Below are positions 46,621 through 58,957 of a stretch of DNA of 64,000 nucleotides, one piece after another (within the stretch, counting starts at the first letter, position 1; every line of letters starts with the position of its first letter). The stretch comes from Hymenopellis radicata (taxonomy: Eukaryota > Basidiomycota > Agaricomycetes > Agaricales > Physalacriaceae), in assembly GCA_015501595.1 (NCBI GenBank), contig JADNRX010000209.1, positions 1 through 64,000 of the forward strand, in the 5' to 3' direction. The notes beneath the pieces were generated by a model that worked only from the letters and a program-made list of their open reading frames with translations, was not told the DNA's origin and did no database searches. The position numbers and the translations under genes are program-made.

Positions 46621-46874
46621 TGTATAAACGTCGTCCGAAATTGAAATACACTATTCATTATGCGACGAGGTTGTCAACTTGTCTAGACCACACTACAATG
46701 GTGTGGCGTGTGTTAAGGGAAAGGATCAGAAGGCGCTAGAAACGAGCTAGTAATGTGTACACAATGCAACAAACAAGAAGTGCGAGGATACCAAAATGCG
46801 TAGATATGTATACTAGAACATATGTACAATTCCACTCCGCCATTAGTCCAACATGTCATGTACGAAGCATACGT

Positions 46875-47867
46875 TTACGCCTCCCCAAACCTCGACCCGC
46901 TCTCAGGTCGGCCTCCACCGACAGGCAGCACAACCCCCGTCCCCGGCGGAAGCCCATGCGCGTCCTTCTGCGGGTCATAAAAGCCAAAGTTCCCGTCCTC
47001 GTCAGGAGCGAGGTAGTGGCGCGAATCCGACGGCAGCGACGGAACCGAGGACATCGATTCCGTCTGCGACATCGCTCTAGATGGGCCGCGCAGCTGGGGA
47101 GGGGACGCAGGTGGAGGGATTGTCGATCTTTTGGAAGTGGTATGTGAGCGCCGCACGAGCTTCCTCGGTGCACGGGAGGAGCCGTCGGCAGATGGCGCTT
47201 GTAGTGGTGGTGCGTACATGGTGGGATCGGGCGCGACGCCCCACTGCATGGAATTGGGATCATAGTCGGGGATGCCGTCGTGATGTACGGGGCCATCGTC
47301 ATGCAAAGCGAACTGAACCTCGTGGGGTGGTAAATGGGGCAGGTCCTTGGACGCTTGACTAGACGAGCGGTAAGGATTCCACGCATCGTGGCTCTGCGGC
47401 CCTCTGATCGGAACGGGGAGGATGGAGTTGGCGCTGTGGTGGCTGGGAGGACGGGTGTTCCATGCGTCCATGTGTGATGACGGCCGGGAGTGCTGTGGAG
47501 CGATGTGCGGCGATGCCAGTCCAGGCGGTGGCATGTCGTCGAACGATGGCTCGTGGTGTAGGGGCGGCGGCGGCACGACAACGCCGGGGGGAATCGGGCT
47601 GCGTTTAGGCTTGTCGTGGTCCTCTGCACGCACGGGCACTCCACCGAGGACGCGCGCTGGATTGACCATGACGCCTTTTTGAAAGGAACGGTTCGATATG
47701 GATCCCAAAGCCTTGTACTCGCCGTACTCATTCCCGACCCCAAAACCCCCACCACCCAGTCCCTTCTGCCGGTATGAAGTCGCGTAGAGTCCCATATCGA
47801 TTTTGGTGGCGCTTGTCAAGGCGTCAAGTGCCTGCTTTGATGGGGGTGGTGCCGGAGTGTCATGCAT
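46875..47867 (-). CDS. Uncharacterised Pro/Ser/His-rich protein
   Basis: Open frame of 330 aa from the first ATG (MHDTPAPPPSKQALDALTSA) to SGSRFGEA and stop. The frame is open a little further upstream without an ATG, so a 5' exon is possible. Conserved-looking islands: ATKIDMGLYATSYRQKGLGG, GEYKALGSISNRSFQKG, RKLVRRSHTTSKRSTIPP, DEDGNFGFYDPQKDAHGLPP. The rest is low complexity with no membrane segment. It may be the disordered tail of a larger protein. It is the only gene in the spacer between the inverted ABCD repeat blocks. Confidence 0.5.
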   Translation of the reverse strand: MHDTPAPPPSKQALDALTSATKIDMGLYATSYRQKGLGGGGFGVGNEYGEYKALGSISNRSFQKGVMVNPARVLGGVPVRAEDHDKPKRSPIPPGVVVPPPPLHHEPSFDDMPPPGLASPHIAPQHSRPSSHMDAWNTRPPSHHSANSILPVPIRGPQSHDAWNPYRSSSQASKDLPHLPPHEVQFALHDDGPVHHDGIPDYDPNSMQWGVAPDPTMYAPPLQAPSADGSSRAPRKLVRRSHTTSKRSTIPPPASPPQLRGPSRAMSQTESMSSVPSLPSDSRHYLAPDEDGNFGFYDPQKDAHGLPPGTGVVLPVGGGRPESGSRFGEA

Positions 47868-48283
47868 GCTTCGAGACAAAGGCAATGTGGGTCCCACGAT
47901 GCGGCATCACGCTTGGCCCTGACGACGGCCGTAATGCCTGAAGGGAAGGAGGGCGAAAGGCGCGCATGGTCGGTGCTGAAGAAGCAGTAAGATTAAAGAA
48001 AACGGAGAAGAGTTACTGCTCGAAACATACCCACATGAAATCGCGTCTAGGCGCGTCGTTTTTCACGGCCCGACCCGCGCTCTATATCCCGTACGAATTC
48101 AAGCGAGCTTCAGTCGAACCGGACGAAAGCATTGCCCTTTGTGCGCAATGACCCATTCAAGGCCAGAGAGAATGGACAGACAGACATGGTGGTTGGGATG
48201 CAGGAAACACGACAACCGGCGATCGCCGAAGCCGTGACTCGGCTGTTCTGCGGCAAAGAAGTTATGCTACCGCCACATTCACA

Positions 48284-49036
48284 TAGGGATGGACGCCGTA
48301 CCGTTACGGACACGGCCGTAAGGTCGACGGTGCTCCACGGCCACGGTACCGTTGAGCTACGGTCCGAATGTTGGTGTCCAGCACCTCAGACGGTACGGAC
48401 GGTCGAAAATACGGCCGTCACGGACGTAATACGGGTACGGGTGGGTCCAGTTCGCATCTTCAAGCAGTAATCAAAATGGAAGTGTACCTTTGAGTGCGTT
48501 TACTCATCAGTCAATGCAAGGCAAAGCTTAGTTTTCCAGCAGGAGACATGAAATGGACATGTCGAGTCATCAAAAAATGGCCAGGCTGATTGGGAGTTCA
48601 TTTTCTGGTACACTTACATGGTTGATGCTCTCGTTAGATGGATTAATAGTAGCCAGCATCGTTGAGGTGAGGCGGACAAGAGAAGAGCAGGCGTGGGAAC
48701 CAATCACGGCAGATATGCCGATATCCCAAACTGGCAATACCTGCTTCGTGCTGCACCTTCAATGCGCCTTCGATGCGCCTTCGTTTCATGCTTGCTGCCA
48801 AATTGTCACGTCAACCCAAGAAATCCAGGACCACTGACCCATGTCCGGCCTCTTTCTGATGAATCTTGGATGAACCGTAATACGGCCGCTTCGGCCGTCT
48901 GTTACGGGTCTCAACGGTGCTTCATCCGAACCGTGACCGTACCGTGAGGTCAACAGTCGACCCCTTCACGGTACGGGTGCCGTGTCCGTATACGGTACCC
49001 GTATGGACCGTAATACGGGCACGATGTCCATCCCTA
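48284..49036. mobile_element. Non-autonomous hAT element, 753 bp
   Basis: Target duplication CATTCACA at 48276-48283 and 49037-49044. TIRs TAGGGATGGAC at both ends. Subterminal regions are full of short CGGTACGG / CCGTAATACGG / ACGGCCGT repeats, as in hAT MITEs. No transposase. Confidence 0.95.
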
Positions 49037-49084
49037 CATTCACATTCTCTCCCAGAAAAAGCGCCAGCATGGCTAATTGATGCC

Positions 49085-51330
49085 GACACATTACGCTCAA
49101 GAGCGGTGTTGGATATTTTGCGACAGTAGCGGACTTCTTGGCAAAGTAAAGGTTAACGAGAAGACACCAGGTCGTCAGTCTAAGCACGTAAAAAGTTGAC
49201 GGAGCACTGATCGAAAGGACGCATTACCACTAAGCCGCACGTCCTTGACCAAGGCGAACTGTTGTCCCGCTTGAAGACAGAGGACCGCGCGAATCCCAAT
49301 TTATCTAACGAACTCGCTAGGACAGCAAGCAAAACAGAACGACAGGCGTAAGACGCATCTATAACCCGTAAAGAGCAGGCCCAGCAGCCCGATGCATCCG
49401 CTAGGATACACCGGCGTGCGAAGATTACTAGCACGTAGAGAAAGAACAAGAAACTTGAAGGGAAGAGCCAGACCATCGCAGGGTATAGTGAGACCCCATG
49501 AAATGCAGCTCTTCGACGGTTGACACTGAAAATGCAATCCAAAAAAGATGGTCTGCCTGCACTACGAAGACGCGCTACCGCTAAGTGATACGCCTCGAGT
49601 ATACATCCTGAGGGCGCCTGACATAATCCCACGTCGCAGTGAGAGGCATGAAATCAAGGCAAAAAAGCACTGAGAAACTTAGAACAGCGTGCGCGAAACC
49701 GCTAAGCGACGCGCCTCGAGTGGAAGCACTTCGATTTGGTGGTATGGCACGAAAGCAATTGCCATGCCTCATACTTAGTTCCAGCTCATACGACAGCAGA
49801 CAAATCGGCGACCTAGGAAACAGAAAAAATCAAGGTGGCACCACGCACTGCAGGCATACCGATGAGTCATACGCCTGTGACTAGCGATGAGTAAATCACC
49901 GAAGGAGAAGCATTCGCCAAGGTGTACGTAGCTCCAGGTCCGGTTGCAGACAGATCCACGTCGTCGTTGGAGAGAAAACCCAGAAAACAGGATATCATCC
50001 ATGCGAAAACGTACAGCCACACGCCTGCTGCCCGGTACGGTGAGCGAAAGGCGCGTCAAGTCCAAAAAGGTCAACACAAGGGGCAAGTTCTTACACACCG
50101 AATGGAACCACTAAGCTACATCGGCGTGGGAGGCTACAATCCAGAGTAGGTTTACGGAGGAGGAACGATTATCTTCCTCCTCGTTTAGAGTATGGAAATC
50201 GAGACTAGTAGGTTTACGGTGGATGCGGGAAAAGAGCCTTCGGGTACTTCCGAGCACGTTGACGATCGCCGCTATTGCAACAACAAGTCCACGTAAAAAC
50301 GAAGGTGTCGACATTCATGCCAGGTTGCTGTACTGAGACTTCGGTTAGGACTGTCCACGATGTCGCTGTCAGCATTGGACCAGAATCTATATATAAAAAA
50401 CGGCAACTTGACTAGCCCAGACTAGAAGAACGCGCTACCACTAAGCCACACGTCTTTACCAAGGCGAACTGATGTCCCACTTGAAGACAAGAGGGCCGCG
50501 GGAATCCCAATTTATCTAACCAAGGCTCTGTCGAGTCATGAAGATCAGAGCAACATAGAAGACAGCAAGCAAAACGATTACTTACATGATGCGGCTGAGT
50601 GACAAGCGTAAAATGCATACAAGACTGTCCGGAGCGCAAGGACCAATTCATCCGCTAAGATACACCGGCGTGCGTAGACTACCACCTAGTCATCATTGGA
50701 AACGACCAAGAAACAACGGATGAGCCAGAGTTGAGCAGGTCTAGTGAATTCCTGAGTCGTGTATCGGGAAACGCATTGGGATAAGTTCTTCGACTGAAAA
50801 CAGAATCCAAAACAAATTGCTGCATGCCCTATAGAGACGCGCTGCCGCTAAGCGATGTGCCTCGAGTGTAATACAGCCTGAGGGAGAGATAGCAGTGGAC
50901 GCCGTCATCGGAGGCCTGGAATCAATACAAACAAAGCAAAAAAGACAGCTGAGGAGTCGATAGGACGCGGAACCGCTAAGCAACGCGCCTCGGGTAGACA
51001 AGGTCGCAGTCCACGCTCAGGTTGATGGCGAGTTGGATATGGCCCTAAAGCAATCGCCAAGCTTGGCACTGATAGGTGTAGTCGTTCCAGGTTTACGCAC
51101 CTCATACGACAGCAGGCAGAGAAGACCTAGGGAAACGAAAAAGAGCCCTAGGCGTCGAACACACACACCTAATGCAACCACTAAGCCACATCAGCGTGGC
51201 AGTCTGGAAGCCAGCGTACGTTTATGGTTGATGTGGTGCGGGAAAAGAGACTCCGGGTATTTCCGAGCACGTCGGCGTGCCGGCTATTGTACTCTCAGAC
51301 AACTACGAGACTGACTTACTTTGGCACAAT
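49085..51330 (-). repeat. ABCD repeat block, two tandem units (inverted)
   Basis: Reverse-complement copies of the 44150-46620 units. Boxes read on the minus strand: D about 51177, A 50970, B 50840, C 50435, D 50108, A 49698, B 49570, C 49213. The inner ends of both blocks match (ttctcgttaacctttactt near 46570 and, inverted, near 49150), so the arms form a large inverted repeat around a spacer of about 2.5 kb. Confidence 0.88.
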
Positions 51331-51797
51331 AAAGCCGCGCCACGCCGTGCGGGTATCACGATGTACGATGTACAATAGCAAGATGAGAACTCGAAGGCGG
51401 GCTGCATCGGTAAGGAGGACGCGTAATGCTAGCCCAGTGATTTGGATCCTGGGAACGTGGATCTACGCTCGGTTAATGAGATAGGACAACCCACTACGGT
51501 CTCTTTCTATCATTTAATTCGAGTCAACACCAGGTACTCAACTGTTCAGAAGATATCTTGAAGAAGAGGTTACTCACTCATCTTGGGACATGTAAGACAG
51601 TGCTTCACATCGACATAGAACCGCGTATGTCAGAAAAGTAACGGGGAATGCACCTCAGAGTGACTTGTGGTTGATATTGCAATTGAAGTATGCGATGCAT
51701 TTACTCACGCTCGCAGACGAGACTCAGAAGGCTACGATATGGACATAATAGGCGACTCTACATGGTATACCCTTGACACACGGTGTACACACATGTC

Positions 51798-53480
51798 CTA
51801 ATACATTCTCGGATCGTCTGGAGCGTAACGGCAGATATACAATTTCAACCCCGAATGGCGCAGCGCTCCGATGCGCTCGTCATGGGCCGCGGTGAACGAA
51901 AATGTACTTGCACGTGGCGCATGCAATGTGAAGGACTCCAAGCGCGTCGGGGACAGCTGGAAGTTATCCGTGCTGTCACCGCAGCGTAACTCCAGCATTT
52001 CAAAAACACGCTCAATGAACGCAGTGGAATCGGCGTCCCCTTCATAACTCGCAGAAGACACATCCATGGCAAGTACTCGAAGGGAGGGAAAAGACGTTCC
52101 GTTTCCGTTGATGAGCACGCCCAATACGTCGCGAGCATCACTCAGCATTTTTATGCCAAGGACCGACAGTTCATGCAAGGCGCCACAGAGGCGGAGGAAT
52201 GATACCATTGGCGTCATATCAGCGCCACTGACCTCCAATAAATGGACAGTCAGATGCGTTAATGTGCAGTGCGATTGTCGGAGCGTGTTCTCGAGGTGGG
52301 ATAGGATTTCTGGGCTGGCGGAAGGAATGACTAATCTGGCTAGAGAGGGAACCATCATGTTATCGAGGACGTCGTAAACATGAGGATTTCCGCACTCCAC
52401 AAAAAGCTCGAGCAACTGCGGCATGTTGAACGGTGTTTCAATGGGTAGGCTTATTACTTGTGGTACAGGGATCGAGTTTCCCGTCTGAGTACCATTGGAG
52501 TCCCAACGGTCTGAAAGTGTTAGAGACTCAAGACGGCTTGTCCGGGATAGGACTTCCTTCACGGAACGGGAGGATGTCTCCGTAGCTCCGAGATATCGAA
52601 CTCGAAGCTCGAGGCGCTCGATATAGTCCCATGCCATGTCTATCGTTGGGATGGATAGACAAGGATATGGAACGATGATGAGAGTGCGTAAGGTTTTGGG
52701 AAAGGAAATGGCGTCTGGCGGTATAATGGTACGCGCGGGCGTGAACACTAGCTCTAAGGTCTCTAGGCTGGTCAAGTCCCCCGCAATATGGCGAAATGGT
52801 AGACCATCGAGGACCCTCAGATCTTCCGTATGGATACGGAGTCGTTGAATGCGACAGGCGCTGAGAATGAGCAAGGGATATAAGAGGTGATTAAAAGAGA
52901 AGAACGAATTCAGGGACAGGTCGACTATTAGAGGACACCTATCCGCGTTACGAAGATATGTAGCCAGGGACGAAGCCCGGTGCGTAACCAGATCCAGCTC
53001 CGAACAGAAAACCACCTGATAGCCACGGTGGTATTCCTTGCGTGGATAAGGGATCGTAAAATTGATGTGCCGCCAAAGGCAGCCGAAGGATGTAGCAACA
53101 TGACGCCACGAGCGACAGATGGCAGTAATCTCGTATGGACGGACACCTATCGATGTGGCGAAGGAAAAAATGTTACGGAGGATGTCGGGAGGGATACGTC
53201 GGACGGGATTAAGGACAAGATTATGGTGTTCGATCTTCCATGCCAGCCCATCGCGCTGAGCCAGCAGGTCGACTAGTTTCTGTTGTTCCTCCTCAATCTC
53301 CGCGTCTAGGAGTGCAAGACGTTTGCGGCCTTCGAGACGGACCTGACGGAACTCAGTCTCTTGGAGATCCGATGGCTGCTCATTCGAGGTCAAAAGCTGC
53401 GCGATGTCGGGAGATGGTTGCGGTTCTGGAATACGAGAACCAAGACAAGCCGATTTGCAATAGTTGCAGCGATGACTCAT
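51798..53480 (-). CDS. F-box/LRR-like protein (intact family member)
   Basis: Single-exon, 560 aa. MSHRCNYCKSACLGS is a Cys-containing start. PSPDIAQLLTSNEQPSDLQE is followed by a coiled coil (LLDAEIEEEQQKLVDLLAQR), then NPVRRIPPDILRNIFSFA with AICRSWRHVATS, the F-box-like motif, and a leucine-rich region to LESFTLHAPRASTF and DPRMY. This layout is common in expanded Agaricomycete F-box families, presumed SCF substrate receptors. It is the intact relative of the broken copies at 295-850 and 10637-12259. The upstream flank shares a short element (ggggtaagtttccgaactagg near 53612) with the flank of the second copy. Confidence 0.85.
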   Translation of the reverse strand: MSHRCNYCKSACLGSRIPEPQPSPDIAQLLTSNEQPSDLQETEFRQVRLEGRKRLALLDAEIEEEQQKLVDLLAQRDGLAWKIEHHNLVLNPVRRIPPDILRNIFSFATSIGVRPYEITAICRSWRHVATSFGCLWRHINFTIPYPRKEYHRGYQVVFCSELDLVTHRASSLATYLRNADRCPLIVDLSLNSFFSFNHLLYPLLILSACRIQRLRIHTEDLRVLDGLPFRHIAGDLTSLETLELVFTPARTIIPPDAISFPKTLRTLIIVPYPCLSIPTIDMAWDYIERLELRVRYLGATETSSRSVKEVLSRTSRLESLTLSDRWDSNGTQTGNSIPVPQVISLPIETPFNMPQLLELFVECGNPHVYDVLDNMMVPSLARLVIPSASPEILSHLENTLRQSHCTLTHLTVHLLEVSGADMTPMVSFLRLCGALHELSVLGIKMLSDARDVLGVLINGNGTSFPSLRVLAMDVSSASYEGDADSTAFIERVFEMLELRCGDSTDNFQLSPTRLESFTLHAPRASTFSFTAAHDERIGALRHSGLKLYICRYAPDDPRMY

Positions 53481-54650
53481 AACAGTCCCAGAAGACTAGG
53501 CGAGATCAGGAAGGCGAAATTAAGAGTAGAACTCAAAGGCCTACTTGGTGTTGAACGTGGACCGGTAAATTTGGTGACTGCCAGTGTTGAAAGAAAACTT
53601 GCGTGTTAGGGGTAAGTTTCCGAACTAGGCCAACGTGTCCTACACGTGACCTTCGCGACTGTCTTCTCACCTTCATCTGGGATGCACACACTGGACCTTT
53701 TCATGAAGCGGTCGCGCCTCAAACTTCAAAAGAGTAAAGAATGAATGTTTCAGAAATGATGGGCGCCTGGAGCATTGGCTACCATAACTTGTCGGTGAAT
53801 GTTGGTTCCAAGAACCAAGGCGGTAAGAAGCTGAATAGACCGACCATCTGACTACTCCTTACTAGCACGCATAGGCAGTCTCGGCAATAGGAAGCTGCGT
53901 TTCTATGGTGTGCATTCTAGGTCAGGCCATTTAATTAGTTCTACAAGTGCAACTTGTCTTTGCCTCGGAACGCGGTGAGCGACTCATGTTACTAAGTATT
54001 GTTACTATTCTAAATTCGCCTGTGCTAATAAAGCGAAGGGAAAGCCCCCCGGCGAACCGTGGAGATTTCTAAGTATACTATAGTAAGGCGACCGAACCTC
54101 TCTGTTCTGCTCGCTGCATTTCTACGTGTACAGCCCGGCGCGCTGAAGTCGACCGAAGAATATTTCTGGAAGGCGCTCCTCTGGACTGGAACCCCTTCAG
54201 ATACGACGCGCTTAAGTTAGATCGATACATTCCTCCACGTCGACGCGTATCATCGTTTATAAAACCGGCCGGCAACCAGGTCGATGCGTATCAGCATTTA
54301 TAGAACCAGCCACCCAGGTTGATGTTCATGAAAGGACTATTATAGGGAATGCAGGGCGCCGCGATGCGCTCGACAAACCGCGGTATTGCTGCATGGTATG
54401 AAGATCCATTGTCCATCACCGTTGCTCTGAAGAAATATCTCAGAGGTCGAACCTCGAGTCGCCATGACAAGAACTTGACTGGTCATGACACGAAAGGAAC
54501 CAAAGCCTGTTTGGAGCGTGCAGCCAGTTGCCTTCAAGTTCAGAGAACCTTTGTCTCCGAACGGTCATGTGCAAACGATCGGGGTGTCTATAAAAACGCG
54601 ATCGAAACCATCACGTGCTCGAACAATAGCTCACTTGCACCCTCACCGCG
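53481..54650. other. Intergenic, no gene seen
   Basis: Short frames only. A small direct duplication near 54238-54330 (gcgtatcatcgtttataaaacc and gcgtatcagcatttatagaacc) is the only structure noticed. Confidence 0.45.
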
Positions 54651-55813
54651 ATGTCCACAGCCTCACAGTACCCTCGCGGTGCACCAGATGAATACTTGCA
54701 TGTATTATCCTTCCGGAACAACGACAGTGGTCCCAGCTCTGCTGTTCAACCTCCTCCCAAACGCGTGAAAACCAAGCATCAGTCTAAATCGAAGCAGACG
54801 CAGGAATCTCGCATGGGTCCCTTGGGCAAACTTCCAGTGGAGCTTATTCTGGAGGTATGTCTTCTCCTCAGGTTGTGACCTTCGTTCAATTCTAACGTCG
54901 AACAAAACAGATCCTGTCACACCTCACGCCCAAGAGTCTATTCGCTATCATGTTCCTCTGTCGAACATTCTGCGACATTCTGTCTGATCCGTCCGGTAGG
55001 TTATGGAAAGCGGCGCGGTCGAATGAACGCATTCCTATGCCTGCTCCACCCCCTGATCTTACGGAACTCCAATGGGCGAAGTTTTTGTGGAACCGTTACT
55101 GCGAGGTGGGCTTAACGTTATACCTCAACCGTAACGCTCTCCTCACCGCGATGTAGGTTTGCGGTCCTGGTGCCAGCAAGAAGCTCACCAACTTGTACTC
55201 CTTGCGGAAACGTATCTGTGTCAAGTGTATGTCCGCAAAGTCAGTTCATAGTTCTATTTCTCTATCGCCTTCTTCTGATTGCCCTCAGCCTGATATACCA
55301 AAATACGCTGTCGAAGAATATCCCGTTTGCTTCAATGGAATTGCTACTGCTCGTCGTGCCCTCGGGTACGTCCCTCCTTCTGTCTCCTCAATTTCACTCA
55401 ACTCCCAAACGTGATGCAGATAAAAATAAACATGGGAACTGTCTCCTTCGGACGGCTGCCCGCAGAGACAACACCGATAACCGCATCGTCGAAGCTGACC
55501 AACTCTATTACTGGAAATTCGATATCACATCCATGTTTAGACAAGTAAGCAGGGACCACCCCGAGGTGGTCTTTGGCTGCGCGGGTGCTGCTTCTGCTTC
55601 TGCGGCGAGGGATTATGAGGCGTTTGTCAAGGAAACAACGGCACATATTCAAAGGAGATTGCAGGTATGTTAACATTCAAGAGTCGTCGTAACTCGTTGG
55701 CGCTAATCACCCTTTAGCATGCATATGAGTGCTGTGAGTGGGATCGTAAGATGTACCTCCTTGCAAAACAGGATCAAGACGACGCGTCATGTGCCATTTC
55801 AGCCACGACCTAG
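54651..55813 (+). CDS. F-box protein, small multi-exon type
   Basis: Starts MSTASQYPRGAPDEYLHVLS, then a basic stretch (PPPKRVKTKHQSKSKQ) and LGKLPVELILE spliced to ILSHLTPKSLFAIMFLCRTF, a canonical F-box. Then a Cys region (CGPGASKKL, RKRICVKCMSAK) and a C-terminal exon with QLYYWKFDITSMFRQVSRDH, IQRRLQHAYECCEWDRKM and a stop at 55811-55813. This matches an Agaricomycete F-box family with a short zinc-like CxxC region. The splice between CMSAK and IPKYAVEEYPVCFN did not resolve cleanly in frame by eye, so a small lesion there is possible. Confidence 0.75.
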
Positions 55814-56184
55814 CTACATTGTCTGTCTCCGCCAATCGTCTGTTTTTCAAGCCTTGACACGGAGCTGATAGTGTTTAGCATTGTACCTGCGGAAGGCTGT
55901 ATATATGTACCTACCGAATAGAAGTTCAATCGTAACGCGAGCTGAACGCCATCATTAACGGAATGCAGAGGTGAAACTTGTGAATGCCTACGAGTGTCAG
56001 ATATGAAGAACTATAAGGTCTTAGCACCATACCATTTCACCTCATGCTGGTGCCCTTTCTAATTCTGGCCAACAAGCAGCCAACAAGTATCAAAGGCCGA
56101 TTCAGACATGAAAGGAAAACCACTGATACATTCAAAACATGCAGTGTACACATATATCATAAATATTCGTTCTGTTTCAGACAG

Positions 56185-58387
56185 TTACAAGCCAGCAGCA
56201 GTCAACAACGCGTCAAAGTTTGGTGTTCCAAGACCGGTCGTCTAATCGTGCGTTAGTGATACTCGAGTAGACGCAAGGCTAAGACGAGTTCGACATACAG
56301 GATCCCATCCAGTTCCCGCAGAGAATCCGTTCGTATTGCCTGTATCGTTGGTCAGTCCCAAGAAACTGCTTGAACGAAATACATAAGCGTACACCCAGGA
56401 TTTGAACCGCTGGTGATATCAAAGAACGCTTGCGGATTTGCGTAGATGCTAACCAACCTCATCAGATCCTCTTCCAATTCCGGAGAAAAACAAGGAACAC
56501 TCACAAAGGATTCAAAAACCCAAGCACCGGCTTCCCCGCCGCCACCAGTCGATCATTAATCAAACTAATGATACTCGCAAAAATCGGCGTGCTAGCGCTC
56601 GTCCCGCTGACAAGCCCTGCCGATCCTCGGTAGAAGATCTCTACCCTCTGTCCCTGGGCAGCTATATCAGGGAATCCTCGTCCACTGGCATTATACTTGC
56701 CGCTATACGTCGATCCAAGAGTGGTGAGGTAGGCAGACACGTCTGCATCCTGGTATGATGGGCGAGAGAAGAAGTTCGAGAAACCACCTCCGGTGAAGGT
56801 GGCTACAACCTCGTTTACACCGGTGGTGGCGCCTACGGAGGTCTGGTACGGGCAGCCGGAGGGGAATTCGGCGACGAAGGTCGTGCAGGATTGACTCTGC
56901 ACTCCGGAAACACCGCCGTCGCCTAGAGGGCTATTAGGCAAATGACCTTGAGTTTCAAAGAACATGATCTACCTGAGGCGAATAGGATCGATACACCCCG
57001 AGCGCCGAGGGCCATGTAGCCGTTACACATCCGTCTTTTAATAGTTAGTTCGAGACGTGCGGAAAAGAGGAAGATCCGTACGTCAACAAAGATGAGGAGA
57101 GCTCTGGCTCATTGAAGCCGTAACTCGTTGAGATGACCTGAGAGCGATATGAGAACACGATCTTCGTTGACCGCTGCTTTACATACCGCTGGAGGCTCGT
57201 CTTCTGCAGTCAAGTAATCAAATACATCGATGAATCCGCTGACGCCATCCGTATTGTCGTCGCCAACAGAGATAAAGACAACCGGTACTCCCGTAGCAAC
57301 ACCCACAGTGTACTGAATGTCTAAGTTCTGCAACACAGTCAGAACAAACGACGCAGGCAAGTTTAGTTGCACATACCGCCTCGACACCTGCCTGGGTCGT
57401 TCCCTGCGGATTCTGTCCTCCATCAAGCGTTTCAAGCGTAAATGTCGTCGACGAATTAATATCAGTCCTCAGCAACGCCAAAAAGCTTTTTAAATCGGCT
57501 TGCTATCCAAAAAAATCAGCGAGGCGCTCATAATAATATGCAAAGAAAGAACACATACATTAGCCCATTGATCAATAAACCCCAGAACACCAAGTTCCGT
57601 GTCGGTCGTTGCTGGGGTGGTCGGGATCGCATACAGAGCCTGCAAACAAGCCGGGGTAACAACCGTCGCGCAGGAGCTTGGCGCAGGGTTCGCCCTTTCA
57701 TCCAACTGAAGCTCCCTACTCGTCACAGGCACGGGAATCTCAACAACCGGCTCGCCAGAGATGCGCGCAAATGAGGTAGTCGGGTGCACCAGCTCCACAA
57801 ACTCGAACAGATCCTCAGGTAGAGAGTACTCTAGCGTGCGTATCATGCGCTCCCCACTCTCAACGTGCACATACTGTGCGAAAGCGGTGTCGAAGAGCGT
57901 GTTGGCCTGGGAGACGGGGAGCGTTAAGCTCACCCAATCGTCGAATGCACCGATAGTCTTGTATGCGGACTCGGGGATGTCGTTCTCGGCAAGCCACACG
58001 GAGACGGCTTCCAGTGCTCCCTCTTTAGGCTCGGCGAATGCTTTGAGCTACATAGAAAGGATTGGCGATTAGCACACGTCGATCGCATCATCAGTGTATC
58101 GGCCTTACCTCCGCCTTGGAGAGGTACTGTCCGTAAGCGGAACTACCGGGGGTGCTGACACTGTAGAGCGCCTCCTCAAGACCATTCATGTCGTTCTGTG
58201 CGAGGGCTATGCGAAGAGTAATCGTGTCCTCGGAAAGGTCGGTGCTGAGCTTGGCCGTAGCAAACCCGGCGGGGACACTAGAGATCTGCTCATGCACGGC
58301 CATGGCGCGGCGCGTAGGACGAGCCCATGCGGCAGATGAAGCTAGCACGAAAGTTACCGCGAGAGAGACGAACTTGGAGCCACCCAT
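56185..58387 (-). CDS. Sedolisin-family serine protease (S53, tripeptidyl-peptidase type)
   Basis: Secreted acid protease of about 580 aa in about ten exons. The start MGGSKFVSLAVTFVLASSAA is a signal peptide. The propeptide contains LRIALAQNDMNGLEEALYSV and YGQYLSKAEV. Catalytic domain: GVEANLDIQYTVG (Glu and Asp of the Ser-Glu-Asp triad), VISTSYGFNEPEL, MALGARGVSILFASGDGGVS (oxyanion Asp), FPSGCPYQTSVGATTG, GRGFPDIAAQG, GTSASTPIFASIISL (nucleophile Ser), and the calcium-site end TGWDPTTGLGTPNFDALL. Frame jumps between blocks are each explained by short GT..AG introns. Intact. Fungal S53 enzymes act outside the cell at low pH. Confidence 0.93.
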
Positions 58388-58957
58388 GGTGTCTGTTCTT
58401 CAGTCGCGGTGGTTTCTTAGAACGCGCATTATAAGTGCAGGCAATTGACGAACTTCGGAGATAAACAATCAGTATTGAAGGTTCTGATAGAGGAATATGA
58501 GTACGCTGATAGACTGGATAAGAGGCGACGCATGCGTTTGGCATTTGAGGCGGTTGGTAGGCACATGCTAGGTGATGATGTTCTGAATGGGAGCCATGCT
58601 GAGTACATCTGGGATGTTCAAAAAACCTGCGTGATATGTTCAGAAGATGACTGAGAACGAGTGCTCATCAGAAACGAAGGCACCGAACAGTCAGTCTTTC
58701 GCTGCTTTATCATGTCCCATGTAAGGTCCTGAATACAACACGCATGGTCGAGAGTTCAGGATTCGAACTCTTCAATCCAAAAGCATGAACGATCATCAAT
58801 GACCTAGGATATGAAAGCCTTGATAACATACCGTGTGCACTGACAATTTCCGCTATCCTTGGAAGCATGTGGAAAGCTCGACAGTGTCTACCTGCGTGTT
58901 CTGCATAGAATCGTCTTGAGGGAATTGAGACGCTCTGAAGTCAAGATGTTTACGAAG

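Noticed and set aside
58740..58800. GTTCGAATCC on the minus strand as a tRNA B box
   Set aside because: The surrounding bases do not form a T stem or cloverleaf and no A box lies at the right distance.
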